The notes beneath the pieces are model-generated. The model ran no database searches, was not told the DNA's origin, and was given only the letters and a program-made list of their open reading frames with translations. A stretch of 64,000 nt of DNA from NCBI RefSeq assembly GCF_045679555.1, contig NC_092096.1, forward strand, positions 13,680,308 through 13,744,307, given 5' to 3'. Made by a program: the position numbers and the translations under genes. Shown here piece by piece: positions 46,692-63,500 of this stretch. The stretch's first letter is position 1, and each line of letters begins with the position of its first letter. This stretch comes from Salvelinus alpinus (lineage: Eukaryota > Chordata > Actinopteri > Salmoniformes > Salmonidae).

Positions 46692-47216
46692 CACTGCTCA
46701 AAAAAATAAAGGGAACACTTAAACAACACAATGTAACTCCAAGTCAATCACACTTCTGTGAAATCAAACTGTCCACTTAGGAAGCAACACTAATTGACAA
46801 TACATTTCACATGCTGTTGTGCAAATGGGATAGACAACAGGTGGAAATTATAGGCAATTAGCAAGACACCCCCAAAAAAGGAGTGATTCTGCAGGTGGTG
46901 ACCACAGACCACTTCTCAGTTCCTATGCTTCCTGGCTGATGTTTTGGTCACTTTTGAATTCTGGCGGTGCTCTCACTCTAGTGGTAGCATGAGACGGAGT
47001 CTACAACCCACACAAGTGGCTCAGGTAGTGCAGTTCATCCAGGATGGCACATCAATGCGAGCTGTGGCAAAAAGGTTTGCTGTGTATGTCAGCGTAGTGT
47101 CCAGAGCATGGAGGCGCTACCAGGAGACAGGCCAGTACATCAGGAGACGTGGAGGAGGCCGTAGGAGGGCAACAACCCAGCAGCAGGACCGCTACCTCCG
47201 CCTTTGTGCAAGGAGG
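46692..47216 (+). mobile_element. Tc1/mariner-like transposon, 5' third only
   Basis: Begins after TA with CACTGCTCAAAAAAATAAAG, the terminal repeat of a very common fish Tc1-like family. It keeps about 300 bp of leader and the N-terminal transposase frame from ATG 46989 to 47219. The peptide opens [20 protein letters not shown] and has a helix-turn-helix ([20 protein letters not shown]) and a basic stretch. The match to the family stops at GCAAGGAGG, where TAG and the 35-bp minisatellite begin. The catalytic domain and right terminal repeat are absent from this window. Confidence 0.85.
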
Positions 47217-49197
47217 TAGCGTTTTGACAGGAGAGAGTGCTGAGTACAGGGGGAGTTTTGACAGGAGAGAGTGCTGAGGACGGGGGGAGTTTTGATAGGA
47301 GAGAGTGCTGAGGACAGGGGGAGTTTTGACAGGAGAGAGTGCTGAGGACGGGGGGAGTTTTGATAGGAGAGAGTGTTGAGGACAGGGGGAGTTTTGACAG
47401 GAGAGAGTGCTGAGGACGGGGGGAGTTTTGACAGGGTATAAGGGAGTACTGAGGACAGGGGGGAGTTTTGACAGGGTATAAGGGAGTACTGAGGACAGGG
47501 GGAGTTTTGACAGGGTATAAGGGAGTGCTGAGGACGGAGGGAGTTTTGACAGGAGAGAGTGCTGAGGACAGGGGGAGTTTTGACAGGGTATTAGAGAGTG
47601 CTGAGGACAGGGGGAGTTTTGACAGGAGAAGGTGCTGAGGACAGGGGGAGTTTTGACAGGAGAGAGTGCTGAGGACGGGGGGTTTTGACAGGGTATAAGG
47701 GAGTGCTGAGGACGGAGGGAGTTTTGACAGGAGAGAGTGCTGAGGACAGGGGGAGTTTTGACAGGGTATAAGGGAGTACTGAGGACAGGGGGAGTTTTGA
47801 CAGGGTATAAGGGAGTGCTGAGGACGGAGGGAGTTTTGACAGGAGAGAGTGCTGAGGATGGGGGGAGTTTTGACAGGAGAGAGTGCTGAGGACGGGGGGG
47901 AGTTTTGACAGGAGAGAGTGCTGAGGACAGGGGGGAGTTTTGACAGGAGAGAGTGCTGAGGACGAGGGGAGTTTTGACAGGAGAGAGTGCTGAGGACGGG
48001 GGGAGTTTTGACAGGAGAGAGTGCTGAGGACAGGGGTGAGTTTTGACAGGGTATTAGAGAGTGCTGAGGACAAGGGGGAGTTTTGACAGGAGAGAGTGCT
48101 GAGGACAGGGGGAGTTTTGACAGGAGAGAGTGCTGAGGACGGGGGGAGTTTTGACAGGAGAGAGTGCTGAGGACAGGGGTGAGTTTTGACAGGAGAGAGT
48201 GCTGAGGACAGGGGGAGTTTTGACAGGAGAGAGTGTTGAGGACAGGGGGAGTTTTGACAGGAGAAGGTGCTGAGGACAGGGGGAGTTTTGACAGGAGAGA
48301 GTGCTGAGGACAGGGGGAGTTTTGACAGGAGAGAGTGCTGAGGACAGGGGGAGTTTTGACAGGAGAGAGTGCTGAGGACGGGGGGAGTTTTGACAGTGTA
48401 TTAGAGAGTGCTGAGGACAGGGGGAGTTTTGACAGGAGAGAGTGCTGAGGACAGGGGGAGTTTTGACAGGGTATTAGAGAGTGCTGAGGACAGGGGGAGT
48501 TTTGACAGGGTATTAGAGAGTGCTGAGGACAGGGGCAGTTTTGACAGGAGAGATTGCTGAGGACAGGTGGAGTTTTGACAGGGTATTAGAGAGTGCTGAG
48601 GACAGGGGGAGTTTTGACAGGGTATTAGAGAGTGCTGAGGACAGGGGGAGTTTTGACAGGGTATTAGAGAGTGCTGAGGACAGGGGGAGTTTTGACAGGG
48701 TATTAGAGAGTGCTGAGGACAGGGGGAGTTTTGACAGGGTATTAGAGAGTGCTGAGGACAGGGGGAGTTTTGACAGGAGAGAGTGCTGAGGACGGGGGGA
48801 GTTTTGACAGGAGAGAGTGCTGAGGACGGGGGGAAGTTTTGATAGGAGAGAGTGTTGAGGACGGGGGGGAGTTTTGACAGGAGAGAGTGCGGAAAGGGGG
48901 AGTTTTGACAGGAGAGAGTGCTGAGGACAGGGGGAGTTTTGACAGGAGAGAGTGCTGAGGACAGGGGGAGTTTTGACAGGAGAGAGTGCTGAGGACAGGG
49001 GGAGTTTTGACAGGAGAGAGTGCTGAGGACAGGGGGAGTTTTGACAGGAGAGAGTGCTGAGGACGGGGGGAGTTTTGACAGGAGAGAGTGCTGAGGACAG
49101 GGGGAGTTTTGACAGGGTATTAGAGAGTGCTGAGGACTGGGGGAGTTTTGACAGGGTATTAGAGAGTGCTGAGGACAGGGGGAGTTTTGACAGGGTA
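47217..49197. repeat. 35-bp minisatellite, about 55 copies
   Basis: Units contain GAGTTTTGACAGGAGAGAGT then GCTGAGGACAGGGGG. A second unit type has AGGGTATTAGAGAGTGC or AGGGTATAAGGGAGTGC. The TATTAG type is clustered at 48400-48780 and 49100-49180, showing local homogenisation. Minus-strand frames of up to 273 codons are artefacts. Confidence 0.95.
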
Positions 49198-49320
49198 TAA
49201 CGGAGTGCTGCGTCACTCGAAAGGGCCGTACTCAGCTGTTGCTTCTTTTGGGTATTTAACAAGTGAAATTCACTTGAGTTTTTTCTGGTAAACAAGTTTA
49301 TTGCATATTGAGTTAAACTT
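49198..49320. other. Unique spacer between two minisatellites
   Basis: About 120 bp with nothing recognised. Confidence 0.3.
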
Positions 49321-51032
49321 TCAGTATGCAGCACCTACACTGAGCTCCACTGGACAGGAAGGTATGCAGCACCTACACTGAGCTCCACTGGTCAGGAAGG
49401 TATGCAGAACTGGGCTACACTGGACTGGACGGTATGCAGCACCTACACTGAGCTCCACTGGACAGGAAGGTATGCAACACCTACACTGAGCTCCACTGGT
49501 CAGGAAGGTATGCAACACTGAGCTCCACTGGACAGGAAGGTATGCAACACCTACACTGAGCTCCACTGGTCAGGAAGGTATGCAACACCTACACTGAGCT
49601 CCACTGGTCAAGAAGGTATGCAGCACCTACACTGAGCTCCACTGGTCAGGAAGGTATGCAACACCTACACTGAGCTCCACTGGTCAGGAAGGTATGCAAC
49701 ACTGAGCTCCACTTGACAGGAAGGTATGCAACACCTACACTGGGCTCCACTGGACAGGAAGGTATGCAACACTGAGCTCCACTGGACAGGAAGGTATGCA
49801 ACACCTACACTGAGCTCCACTGGTCAGGAAGGTATGCAGCACTGAGCTCCACTGGTCAGGAAGGTATGCAACACTGAGCTCCACTGGTCAGGAAGGTATG
49901 CAACACCTACACTGAGCTCCACTGGTCAGGAAGGTATGCAACACCTACACTGAGCTCCACTGGTCAGGAAGGTATGCAGCACTGAGCTCCACTGGACAGG
50001 AAGGTATGCAGCACTGAGCTCCACTGGTCAGGAAGGTATGTAGCACCTACACTGAGCTCCACTGGTCAGGAAGGTATGCAACACCTACACTGAGCTCCAC
50101 TGGTCAGGAAGGTATGCAACACCTACACTGAGCTCCACTGGTCAGGAAGGTATGCAGCACATTCACTGAGCTCTACTGGTCAGGAAGGAATGCAACACCT
50201 ACACTGAGCTCCACTGCTCAGGAAGGTATGCAGCACCTACACTAGGCTCCACTGGACAGGAAGGTATGCAACACCTACACTGGGCTCCACTGGACAGGAA
50301 GGTATGCATCACTGAGCTCCACTGGTCAGGAAGGTATGCAGCACTGAGCTCCACTGGTCAGGAAGGTATGCAGCACCTATACTGGGCTCCACTGGTCAGG
50401 ACGGTATGCAGCACCTACACTGGGCTCCACTGGTCAGGACGGTATGCAGCACCTATACTGGGCTCCACTGGTCAGGACGGTATGCAGCACCTATACTGGG
50501 CTACACTGGACAGGAAGGTATGCAGCACCTATACTGGGCTCCACTGGTCAGGACGGTATGCAGCACCTATACTGGGCTACACTGGACAGGAAGGTATGCA
50601 GCACCTACACTGGGCTCCACTGGTCAGGAAGGTATGCAACACCTACACTGGGCTACACTGGACAGGAAGGTATGCAACACCTACACTGAGCTCCACTGGA
50701 CAGGACGGTATGCAGCACCTATACTGGGCTCCACTGGTCAGGACGGTATGCAGCACCTATACTGGGCTACACTGGACAGGAAGGTATGCAGCACCTATAC
50801 TGGGCTCCACTGGTCAGGACGGTATGCAGCACCTATACTGGGCTACACTGGACAGGAAGGTATGCAGCACCTACACTGGGCTCCACTGGTCAGGAAGGTA
50901 TGCAACACCTACACTGGGCTACACTGGACAGGAAGGTATGCAACACCTACACTGAGCTCCACTGGACAGGAAGGTATGCAACACCTACACTGGGCTACAC
51001 TGCACAGGAAGGTATGCAGCACTGAGCTCCAC
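49321..51032. repeat. 38-bp minisatellite, about 46 copies
   Basis: Units contain GGTATGCAACACCTACACTG and AGCTCCACTGGTCAGGAA. A 32-bp form lacks six bases (CCTACA or its equivalent). A right-hand subtype with GGACGGTATGCAGCACCTAT and TGGGCTACACTGGAC dominates after about 50390. Open frames are artefacts. Confidence 0.95.
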
Positions 51033-51924
<892 letters not shown>

Positions 51925-51930
<6 letters not shown>

Positions 51931-54566
51931 CTTTCCTCTACATGGAGCTGGGCTTGGTAATGATATGAGACAGCCTTTCCTCTACAGGGAGCTGGGCTTG
52001 GTAATGATATGAGACAGCCTTTCCTCTACAGGGAGCTGGGCTTGGTAATGATATGAGACAGCCTTTCTTCTATATGGAGCTGGGCTTGGTAATGATATGA
52101 GACAGCCTTTCCTCTACATGGAGCTGGGCTTGGTAATGATATGAGACAGCCTTTCCTCTACAGGGAGCTGGGCTTGGTAATGATATGAGACAGCCTTTCC
52201 TCTACAGGGAGCTGGGCTTGGTAATGATATGAGACAGCCTTTCCTCTACATGGAGCTGGGCTTGGTAATGATATGAGACAGCCTTTCCTCTACAGGGAGC
52301 TGGGCTTGGTAATGATATGAGACAGCCTTTCCTCTACAGGGAGCTGGGCTTGGTAATGATATGAGACAGCCTTTCCTCTACAGGGAGCTGGGCTTGGTAA
52401 TGATATGAGACAGCCTTTCCTCTACATGGAGCTGGGCTTGGTAATGATATGAGACAGCCTTTCCTCTACATGGAGCTGGGCTTGGCAATTATATGAGACA
52501 GCCTTTCCTCTACAGGGAGCTGGGCTTGGTCATGATATGAGACAGCCTTTCCTCTACAGGGAGCTGGGCTTGGTAATGATATGAGACAGCCTTTCCTCTG
52601 CAGGGAGCTGGGCTTGGTAATGATATGAGGCAGCCTTTCCTCTACAGGGAGCTGGGCTTGGTAATGATATGAGACAGCCTTTCCTCTACAGGGAGCTGGG
52701 CTTGGTAATGATATGAGACAGCCTTTCCTCTACAGGGAGCTGGGCTTGGTAATGATATGAGACAGCCTTTCCTCTACATGGAGCTGGGCTTGGTCATGAT
52801 ATGAGACAGCCTTTCCTCTACAGGGAGCTGGGCTTGGTAATGATATGAGACAGCCTTTCCTCTACAGGGAGCTGGGCTTGGTAATGATATGAGACAGCCT
52901 TTCCTCTACAGGGAGCTGGGCTTGGTAATGATATGAGACAGCCTTTCCTCTGCAGGGAGCTGGGCTTGGTAATGATATGAGGCAGCCTTTCCTCTACAGG
53001 GAGCTGGGCTTGGTAATGATATGAGACAGCCTTTCCTTTACATGGAGCTGGGCTTGGTAATGATATGAGACAGCCTTTCCTCTACAGGGAGCTGGGCTTG
53101 GTAATGATATGAGACAGCCTTTCCTCTACAGGGAGCTGAGCTTGGTAATGAGATGAGACAGCCTTTCCTCTACAGGGAGCTGGGCTTGGTAATGATATGA
53201 GACAACCTTTCTTCTACATGGAGCTGGGCTTGGTAATGATATGAGACAACCTTTCTTCTACATGGAGCTGGGCTTGGTCATGATATGAGACAACCTTTCT
53301 TCTACATGGAGCTGGGCTTGGTAATGATATGAGACAGCCTTTCCTCTACAGGGAGCTGGGCTTGGTAATGATATGAGACAGCCTTTCCTCTACAGGGAGC
53401 TGGGCTTGGTAATGATATGAGACAGCCTTTCCTCTACAGGGAGCTGGGCTTGGTAATGATATGAGACAGCCTTTCCTCTACAGGGAGCTGGGCTTGGTAA
53501 TGATATGAGACAGCCTTTCCTCTACAGGGAGCTGGGCTTGGTAATGATATGAGACAGCCTTTCTTCTACATGGAGCTGGGCTTGGTCATGATATGAGACA
53601 GCCTTTCCTCTACAGGGAGCTGGGCTTGGTAATGATATGAGACAACCTTTCTTCTATATGGAGCTGGGCTTGGTAATGATATGAGACAACCTTTCTTCTA
53701 CATGGAGCTGGGCTTGGTCATGATATGAGACAACCTTTCTTCTACATGGAGCTGGGCTTGGTCATGATATGAGACAACCTTTCTTCTACATGGAGCTGGG
53801 CTTGGTAATGATATGAGACAGCCTTTCCTCTACAGGGAGCTGGGCTTGGTAATGATATGAGACAGCCTTTCCTCTACATGGAGCTGGGCTTGGTCATGAT
53901 ATGAGACAACCTTTCTTCTACATGGAGCTGGGCTTGGTCATGATATGAGACAACCTTTCTTCTACATGGAGCTGGGCTTGGTCATGATATGAGACAACCT
54001 TTCTTCTACATGGAGCTGGGCTTGGTAATGATATGAGACAACCTTTCTTCTACATGGAGCTGGGCTTGGTCATGATATGAGACAACCTTTCTTCTACATG
54101 GAGCTGGGCTTGGTAATGATATGAGACAGCCTTTCCTCTACAGGGAGCTGGGCTTGGTAATGATATGAGACAGCCTTTCCTCTACAGGGAGCTGGGCTTG
54201 GTAATGATATGAGACAGCCTTTCCTCTACAGGGAGCTGGGCTTGGTAATGATATGAGACAGCCTTTCTTCTACATGGAGCTGGGCTTGGTCATGATATGA
54301 GACAGCCTTTCCTCTACATGGAGCTTGGCTTGGTAATGATATGAGACAGCCTTTCCTCTACAGGGAGCTGGGCTTGGTAATGATATGAGACAGCCTTTCC
54401 TTTACATGGAGCTGGGCTTGGTAATGATATGAGACAACCTTTCTTCTATATGGAGCTGGGCTTGGTAATGATATGAGACAGCCTTTCCTCTACAGGGAGC
54501 TGGGCTTGGTAATGATATGAGACAACCTTTCCTCTACAGGGAGCTGGGCTTGGTAATGATATGAGA
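51925..54566. repeat. 44-bp minisatellite, about 60 copies
   Basis: Units contain GACAGCCTTTCCTCTACAGG and GAGCTGGGCTTGGTAATGAT. Variants ACAACCTTTCTTCTACATGG and GGTCATGAT cluster at 53200-53320 and 53640-54110. 44 is not a multiple of three. Confidence 0.96.
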
Positions 54567-55467
<901 letters not shown>

Positions 55468-55531
55468 ATGCAACAAAGAAGATGCGGATGTTTTATGGTT
55501 TTATCCTTTTTACTACAGATGGTGAAAGCAG
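55468..55531 (+). CDS. First coding exon of a secreted or membrane protein (signal peptide)
   Basis: ATG at 55468 opens MQQRRCGCFMVLSFLLQMVK, then Ala and the first base of the next codon. The donor G|GTAAGT follows at 55531/55532, which gives phase 1. Basic N-terminus, a hydrophobic core (CFMVLSFLLQMV) and a small residue at the end form a standard signal peptide. Signal exons ending in phase 1 are typical of receptors and adhesion molecules built from phase-1 modules such as immunoglobulin domains. The rest of the gene must lie beyond 64000, since I find no further exon in the repeat-filled 8.5 kb that follows. I do not recognise the gene. Confidence 0.6.
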
Positions 55532-57444
<1,913 letters not shown>

Positions 57445-57501
57445 GGGGCAGGTTTCATGGCTCGGGGCGTGAGCGGATGACTGATCAGCTTAATTAAACT
57501 A

Positions 57502-60500
57502 ATACCAAAGACTATGAACACTATCCCTCTCTCTCCTTCTTCTCTATAATACCAGACTATGTAGACTGTCCCTCTCTCTCCTTCTTCTCTGTAATACCAG
57601 ACTATGTAGACTGTCCCTCTCTCTCCTTCTTCTCTGTAATACCAGACTATGTAGACTGTCCCTCTCTCTCCTTCTTCTCTATAATACCAGACTATGTAGA
57701 CTGTCCCTCTCTCTCCTTCTTCTCTGTAATACCAGACTATGTAGACTGTCCCTCTCTCTCCTTCTTCTCTGTAATACCAGACTATGTAGACTATCCATCT
57801 CTCTCCTTCTTCTCTGTAATACCAGACTATGTAGACTATCCATCTCTCTCCTTCTTCTCTGTAATACCAGACTATGTAGACTATCCATCTCTCTCTCCTT
57901 CTTCTCTGTAATACCAGACTATGTAGACTATCCATCTCTCTCCTTCTTCTCTGTAATACCAGACTATGTAGACTATCCATCTCTCTCTCCTTCTTCTCTG
58001 TAATACCAGACTATGTAGACTGTCCCTCTCTCTCCTTCTTCTCTGTAATACCAGACTATGTAGACTGTCCCTCTCTCTCCTTCTTCTCTGTAATACCAGA
58101 CTATGTAGACTGTCCCTCTCTCTCCTTCTTCTCTGTAATACCAGACTATGTAGACTGTCCCTCTCTCTCCTTCTTCTCTGTAATACCAGACTATGTAGAC
58201 TGTCCCTCTCTCTCCTTCTTCTCTGTAATACCAGACTATGTAGACTGTCCCTCTCTCTCCTTCTTCTCTGTAATACCAGACTATGTAGACTGTCCCTCTC
58301 TCTCCTTCTTCTCTGTAATACCAGACTATGTAGACTATCCATCTCTCTCCTTCTTCTCTGTAATACCAGACTATGTAGACTGTCCCTCTCTCTCTCCTTC
58401 TTCTCTGTAATACCAGACTATGTAGACTGTCCCTCTCTCTCCTTCTTCTCTGTAATACCAGACTATGTAGACTGTCCCTCTCTCTCCTTCTTCTCTATAA
58501 TACCAGACTATGTAGACTGTCCCTCTCTCTCCTTCTTCTCTATAATACCAGACTATGTAGACTGTCCCTCTCTCTCCTTCTTCTCTGTAATACCAGACTA
58601 TGTAGACTGTCCATCCCTCTCCTTCTTCTCTGTAATACCAGACTATGTAGACTGTCCCTCTCTCTCTCCTTCTTCTCTGTAATACCAGACTATGTAGACT
58701 ATCCATCCCTCTCTCTCCTTCTTCTCTGTAATACCAGACTATGTAGACTGTCCCTCTCTCTCCTTTTTCTCTGTAATACCAGACTATGGAGACTGTCCAT
58801 CTCTCTCCTTCTTCTCTGTAATACCAGACTATGTAGACTGTCCATCTCTCTCCTTCTTCTCTGTAATACCAGACTATGTAGACTGTCCATCTCTCTCCTT
58901 CTTCTCTGTAATACCAGACTATGTAGACTATCCATCTCTCTCCTTCTTCTCTGTAATACCAGACTATGTAGACTGTCCATCTCTCTCCTTCTTCTCTGTA
59001 ATACCAGACTATGTAGACTGTCCATCTCTCTCCTTCTTCTCAGTAATAACAGACTATGTAGACTATCCATCTCTCTCCTTCTTCTCTGTAATACCAGACT
59101 ATGTAGACTATCCATCTCTCTCCTTCTTCTCTGTAATACCAGACTATGTAGACTGTCCATCTCTCTCCTTCTTCTCTGTAATACCAGACTATGTAGACTG
59201 TCCATCTCTCTCCTTCTTCTCTGTAATACCAGACTATGTAGACTATCCATCTCTCTCCTTCTTCTCTGTAATACCAGACTATGTAGACTGTCCCTCTCTC
59301 TCCTTCTTCTCTGTAATACCAGACTATGTAGACTGTCCCTCTCTCTCCTTCTTCTCTGTAATACCAGACTATGTAGACTGTCCATCTCTCTCCTTCTTCT
59401 CTGTAATACCAGACTATGTAGACTGTCCCTCTCTCTCCTTCTTCTCTGTAATACCAGACTATGTAGACTGTCCCTCTCTCTCCTTCTTCTCTGTAATACC
59501 AGACTATGTAGACTGTCCCTCTCTCTCCTTCTTCTCTGTAATACCAGACTATGTAGACTGTCCCTCTCTCTCCTTCTTCTCTGTAATACCAGACTATGTA
59601 GACTGTCCCTCTCTCTCCTTCTTCTCTGTAATACCAGACTATGTAGACTGTCCCTCTCTCTCCTTCTTCTCTGTAATACCAGACTATGTAGACTGTCCCT
59701 CTCTCTCCTTCTTCTCTGTAATACCAGACTATGTAGACTGTCCCTCTCTCTCCTTCTTCTCTGTAATACCAGACTATGTAGACTGTCCCTCTCTCTCCTT
59801 CTTCTCTGTAATACCAGACTATGTAGACTGTCCCTCTCTCTCCTTCTTCTCTGTAATACCAGACTATGTAGACTGTCCCTCTCTCTCCTTCTTCTCTGTA
59901 ATACCAGACTATGTAGACTGTCCCTCTCTCTCCTTCTTCTCTGTAATACCAGACTATGTAGACTGTCCCTCTCTCTCCTTCTTCTCTGTAATACCAGACT
60001 ATGTAGACTGTCCCTCTCTCTCCTTCTTCTCTGTAATACCAGACTATGTAGACTATCCATCTCTCTCCTTCTTCTCTGTAATACCAGACTATGTAGACTG
60101 TCCCTCTCTCTCCTTCTTCTCTGTAATACCAGACTATGTAGACTGTCCCTCTCTCTCCTTCTTCTCTGTAATACCAGACAATGAACACTATCCCTCTCTC
60201 TCCTTCTTCTCTGTAATACCAGACTATGTAGACTGTCCCTCTCTCTCCTTCTTCTCTGTAATACCAGACTATGTAGACTGTCCCTCTCTCTCCTTCTTCT
60301 CTGTAATACCATACTATGTAGACTGTCCCTCTCTCTCCTTCTTCTCTGTAATACCAGACTATGTAGACTGTCCCTCTCTCTCCTTCTTCTCTGTAATACC
60401 AGACTATGTAGACTGTCCCTCTCTCTCCTTCTTCTCTGTAATACCAGACTATGTAGACTGTCCCTCTCTCTCCTTCTTCTCTGTAATACCAGACTATGTA

Positions 60501-63500
60501 GACTGTCCCTCTCTCTCCTTCTTCTCTGTAATACCAGACTATGTAGACTGTCCCTCTCTCTCCTTCTTCTCTGTAATACCAGACTATGTAGACTGTCCCT
60601 CTCTCTCCTTCTTCTCTGTAATACCAGACTATGTAGACTGTCCCTCTCTCTCCTTCTTCTCTGTAATACCAGACTATGTAGACTATCCATCTCTCTCCTT
60701 CTTCTCTGTAATACCAGACTATGTAGACTGTCCCTCTCTCTCCTTCTTCTCTGTAATACCAGACTATGTAGACTGTCCCTCTCTCTCCTTCTTCTCTGTA
60801 ATACCAGACTATGAACACTATCCCTCTCTCTCCTTCTTCTCTGTAATACCAGACTATGTAGACTGTCCCTCTCTCTCCTTCTTCTCTGTAATACCAGACT
60901 ATGTAGACTGTCCCTCTCTCTCCTTCTTCTCTGTAATACCAGACTATGTAGACTGTCCCTCTCTCTCCTTCTTCTCTGTAATACCAGACTATGTAGACTG
61001 TCCCTCTCTCTCCTTCTTCTCTGTAATACCAGACTATGTAGACTGTCCCTCTCTCTCCTTCTTCTCTGTAATACCAGACTATGTAGACTGTCCCTCTCTC
61101 TCCTTCTTCTCTGTAATACCAGACTATGTAGACTGTCCCTCTCTCTCCTTCTTCTCTGTAATACCAGACTATGTAGACTGTCCCTCTCTCTCCTTCTTCT
61201 CTGTAATACCAGACTATGTAGACTGTCCCTCTCTCTCCTTCTTCTCTGTAATACCAGACTATGTAGACTGTCCCTCTCTCTCCTTCTTCTCTGTAATACC
61301 AGACTATGTAGACTGTCCCTCTCTCTCCTTCTTCTCTGTAATACCAGACTATGTAGACTATCCATCTCTCTCCTTCTTCTCTGTAATACCAGACTATGTA
61401 GACTGTCCCTCTCTCTCCTTCTTCTCTGTAATACCAGACTATGTAGACTGTCCCTCTCTCTCCTTCTTCTCTGTAATACCAGACTATGAACACTATCCCT
61501 CTCTCTCCTTCTTCTCTGTAATACCAGACTATGTAGACTGTCCCTCTCTCTCCTTCTTCTCTGTAATACCAGACTATGTAGACTGTCCCTCTCTCTCCTT
61601 CTTCTCTGTAATACCAGACTATGTAGACTGTCCCTCTCTCTCCTTCTTCTCTGTAATACCAGACTATGTAGACTGTCCCTCTCTCTCCTTCTTCTCTGTA
61701 ATACCAGACTATGTAGACTGTCCCTCTCTCTCCTTCTTCTCTGTAATACCAGACTATGTAGACTGTCCCTCTCTCTCCTTCTTCTCTGTAATACCAGACT
61801 ATGTAGACTGTCCCTCTCTCTCCTTCTTCTCTGTAATACCAGACTATGTAGACTGTCCCTCTCTCTCCTTCTTCTCTGTAATACCAGACTATGTAGACTG
61901 TCCCTCTCTCTCCTTCTTCTCTGTAATACCAGACTATGTAGACTGTCCCTCTCTCTCCTTCTTCTCTGTAATACCAGACTATGTAGACTATCCATCTCTC
62001 TCCTTCTTCTCTGTAATACCAGACTATGTAGACTGTCCCTCTCTCTCCTTCTTCTCTGTAATACCAGACTATGTAGACTGTCCCTCTCTCTCCTTCTTCT
62101 CTGTAATACCAGACTATGAACACTATCCCTCTCTCTCCTTCTTCTCTGTAATACCAGACTATGTAGACTGTCCCTCTCTCTCCTTCTTCTCTGTAATACC
62201 AGACTATGTAGACTGTCCCTCTCTCTCCTTCTTCTCTGTAATACCAGACTATGTAGACTGTCCCTCTCTCTCCTTCTTCTCTGTAATACCAGACTATGTA
62301 GACTGTCCCTCTCTCTCCTTCTTCTCTGTAATACCAGACTATGTAGACTGTCCCTCTCTCTCCTTCTTCTCTGTAATACCAGACTATGTAGACTGTCCCT
62401 CTCTCTCCTTCTTCTCTGTAATACCAGACTATGTAGACTATCCATCTCTCTCCTTCTTCTCTGTAATACCAGACTATGTAGACTGTCCCTCTCTCTCCTT
62501 CTTCTCTGTAATACCAGACTATGTAGACTGTCCCTCTCTCTCCTTCTTCTCTGTAATACCAGACTATGTAGACTGTCCCTCTCTCTCCTTCTTCTCTGTA
62601 ATACCAGACTATGTAGACTGTCCCTCTCTCTCCTTCTTCTCTGTAATACCAGACTATGTAGACTGTCCCTCTCTCTCCTTCTTCTCTATAATACCAGACT
62701 ATGTAGACTATCCCTCTCTCTCCTTCTTCTCTGTAATACCAGACTATGTAGACTGTCCCTCTCTCTCCTTCTTCTCTATAATACCAGACTATGTAGACTA
62801 TCCCTCTCTCTCTCCTTCTTCTCTATAATACCAGACTATGTAGACTGTCCCTCTCTCTCCTTCTTCTCTGTAATACCAGACTATGTAGACTGTCCCTCTC
62901 TCTCCTTCTTCTCTGTAATACCAGACTATGTAGACTGTCCCTCTCTCTCCTTCTTCTCTGTAATACCAGACTATGTAGACTGTCCCTCTCTCTCCTTCTT
63001 CTCTGTAATACCAGACTATGTAGACTGTCCCTCTCTCTCCTTCTTCTCTGTAATACCAGACTATGTAGACTGTCCCTCTCTCTCCTTCTTCTCTGTAATA
63101 CCAGACTATGTAGACTGTCCCTCTCTCTCCTTCTTCTCTGTAATACCAGACTATGTAGACTGTCCCTCTCTCTCCTTCTTCTCTGTAATACCAGACTATG
63201 TAGACTGTCCCTCTCTCTCCTTCTTCTCTGTAATACCAGATTATGTAGACTATCCATCTCTCTCCTTCTTCTCTGTAATACCAGACTATGTAGACTGTCC
63301 CTCTCTCTCCTTCTTCTCTGTAATACCAGACTATGTAGACTGTCCCTCTCTCTCCTTCTTCTCTGTAATACCAGACTATGAACACTATCCCTCTCTCTCC
63401 TTCTTCTCTGTAATACCAGACTATGTAGACTGTCCCTCTCTCTCCTTCTTCTCTGTAATACCAGACTATGTAGACTGTCCCTCTCTCTCCTTCTTCTCTG

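Noticed and set aside
47591-49334. Minus-strand frames of 160-273 codons with SSALSPVKTP cycles
   Set aside because: They come from the 35-bp minisatellite. Several overlapping frames show the same peptide phases.
58699-62445. 1248-codon minus-strand open frame of 15-residue repeats
   Set aside because: The 45-bp monomer has no stop in two frames. The overlapping second frame is also open for over 1000 codons, and there is no start-context, promoter or non-repetitive flank that suggests a gene.
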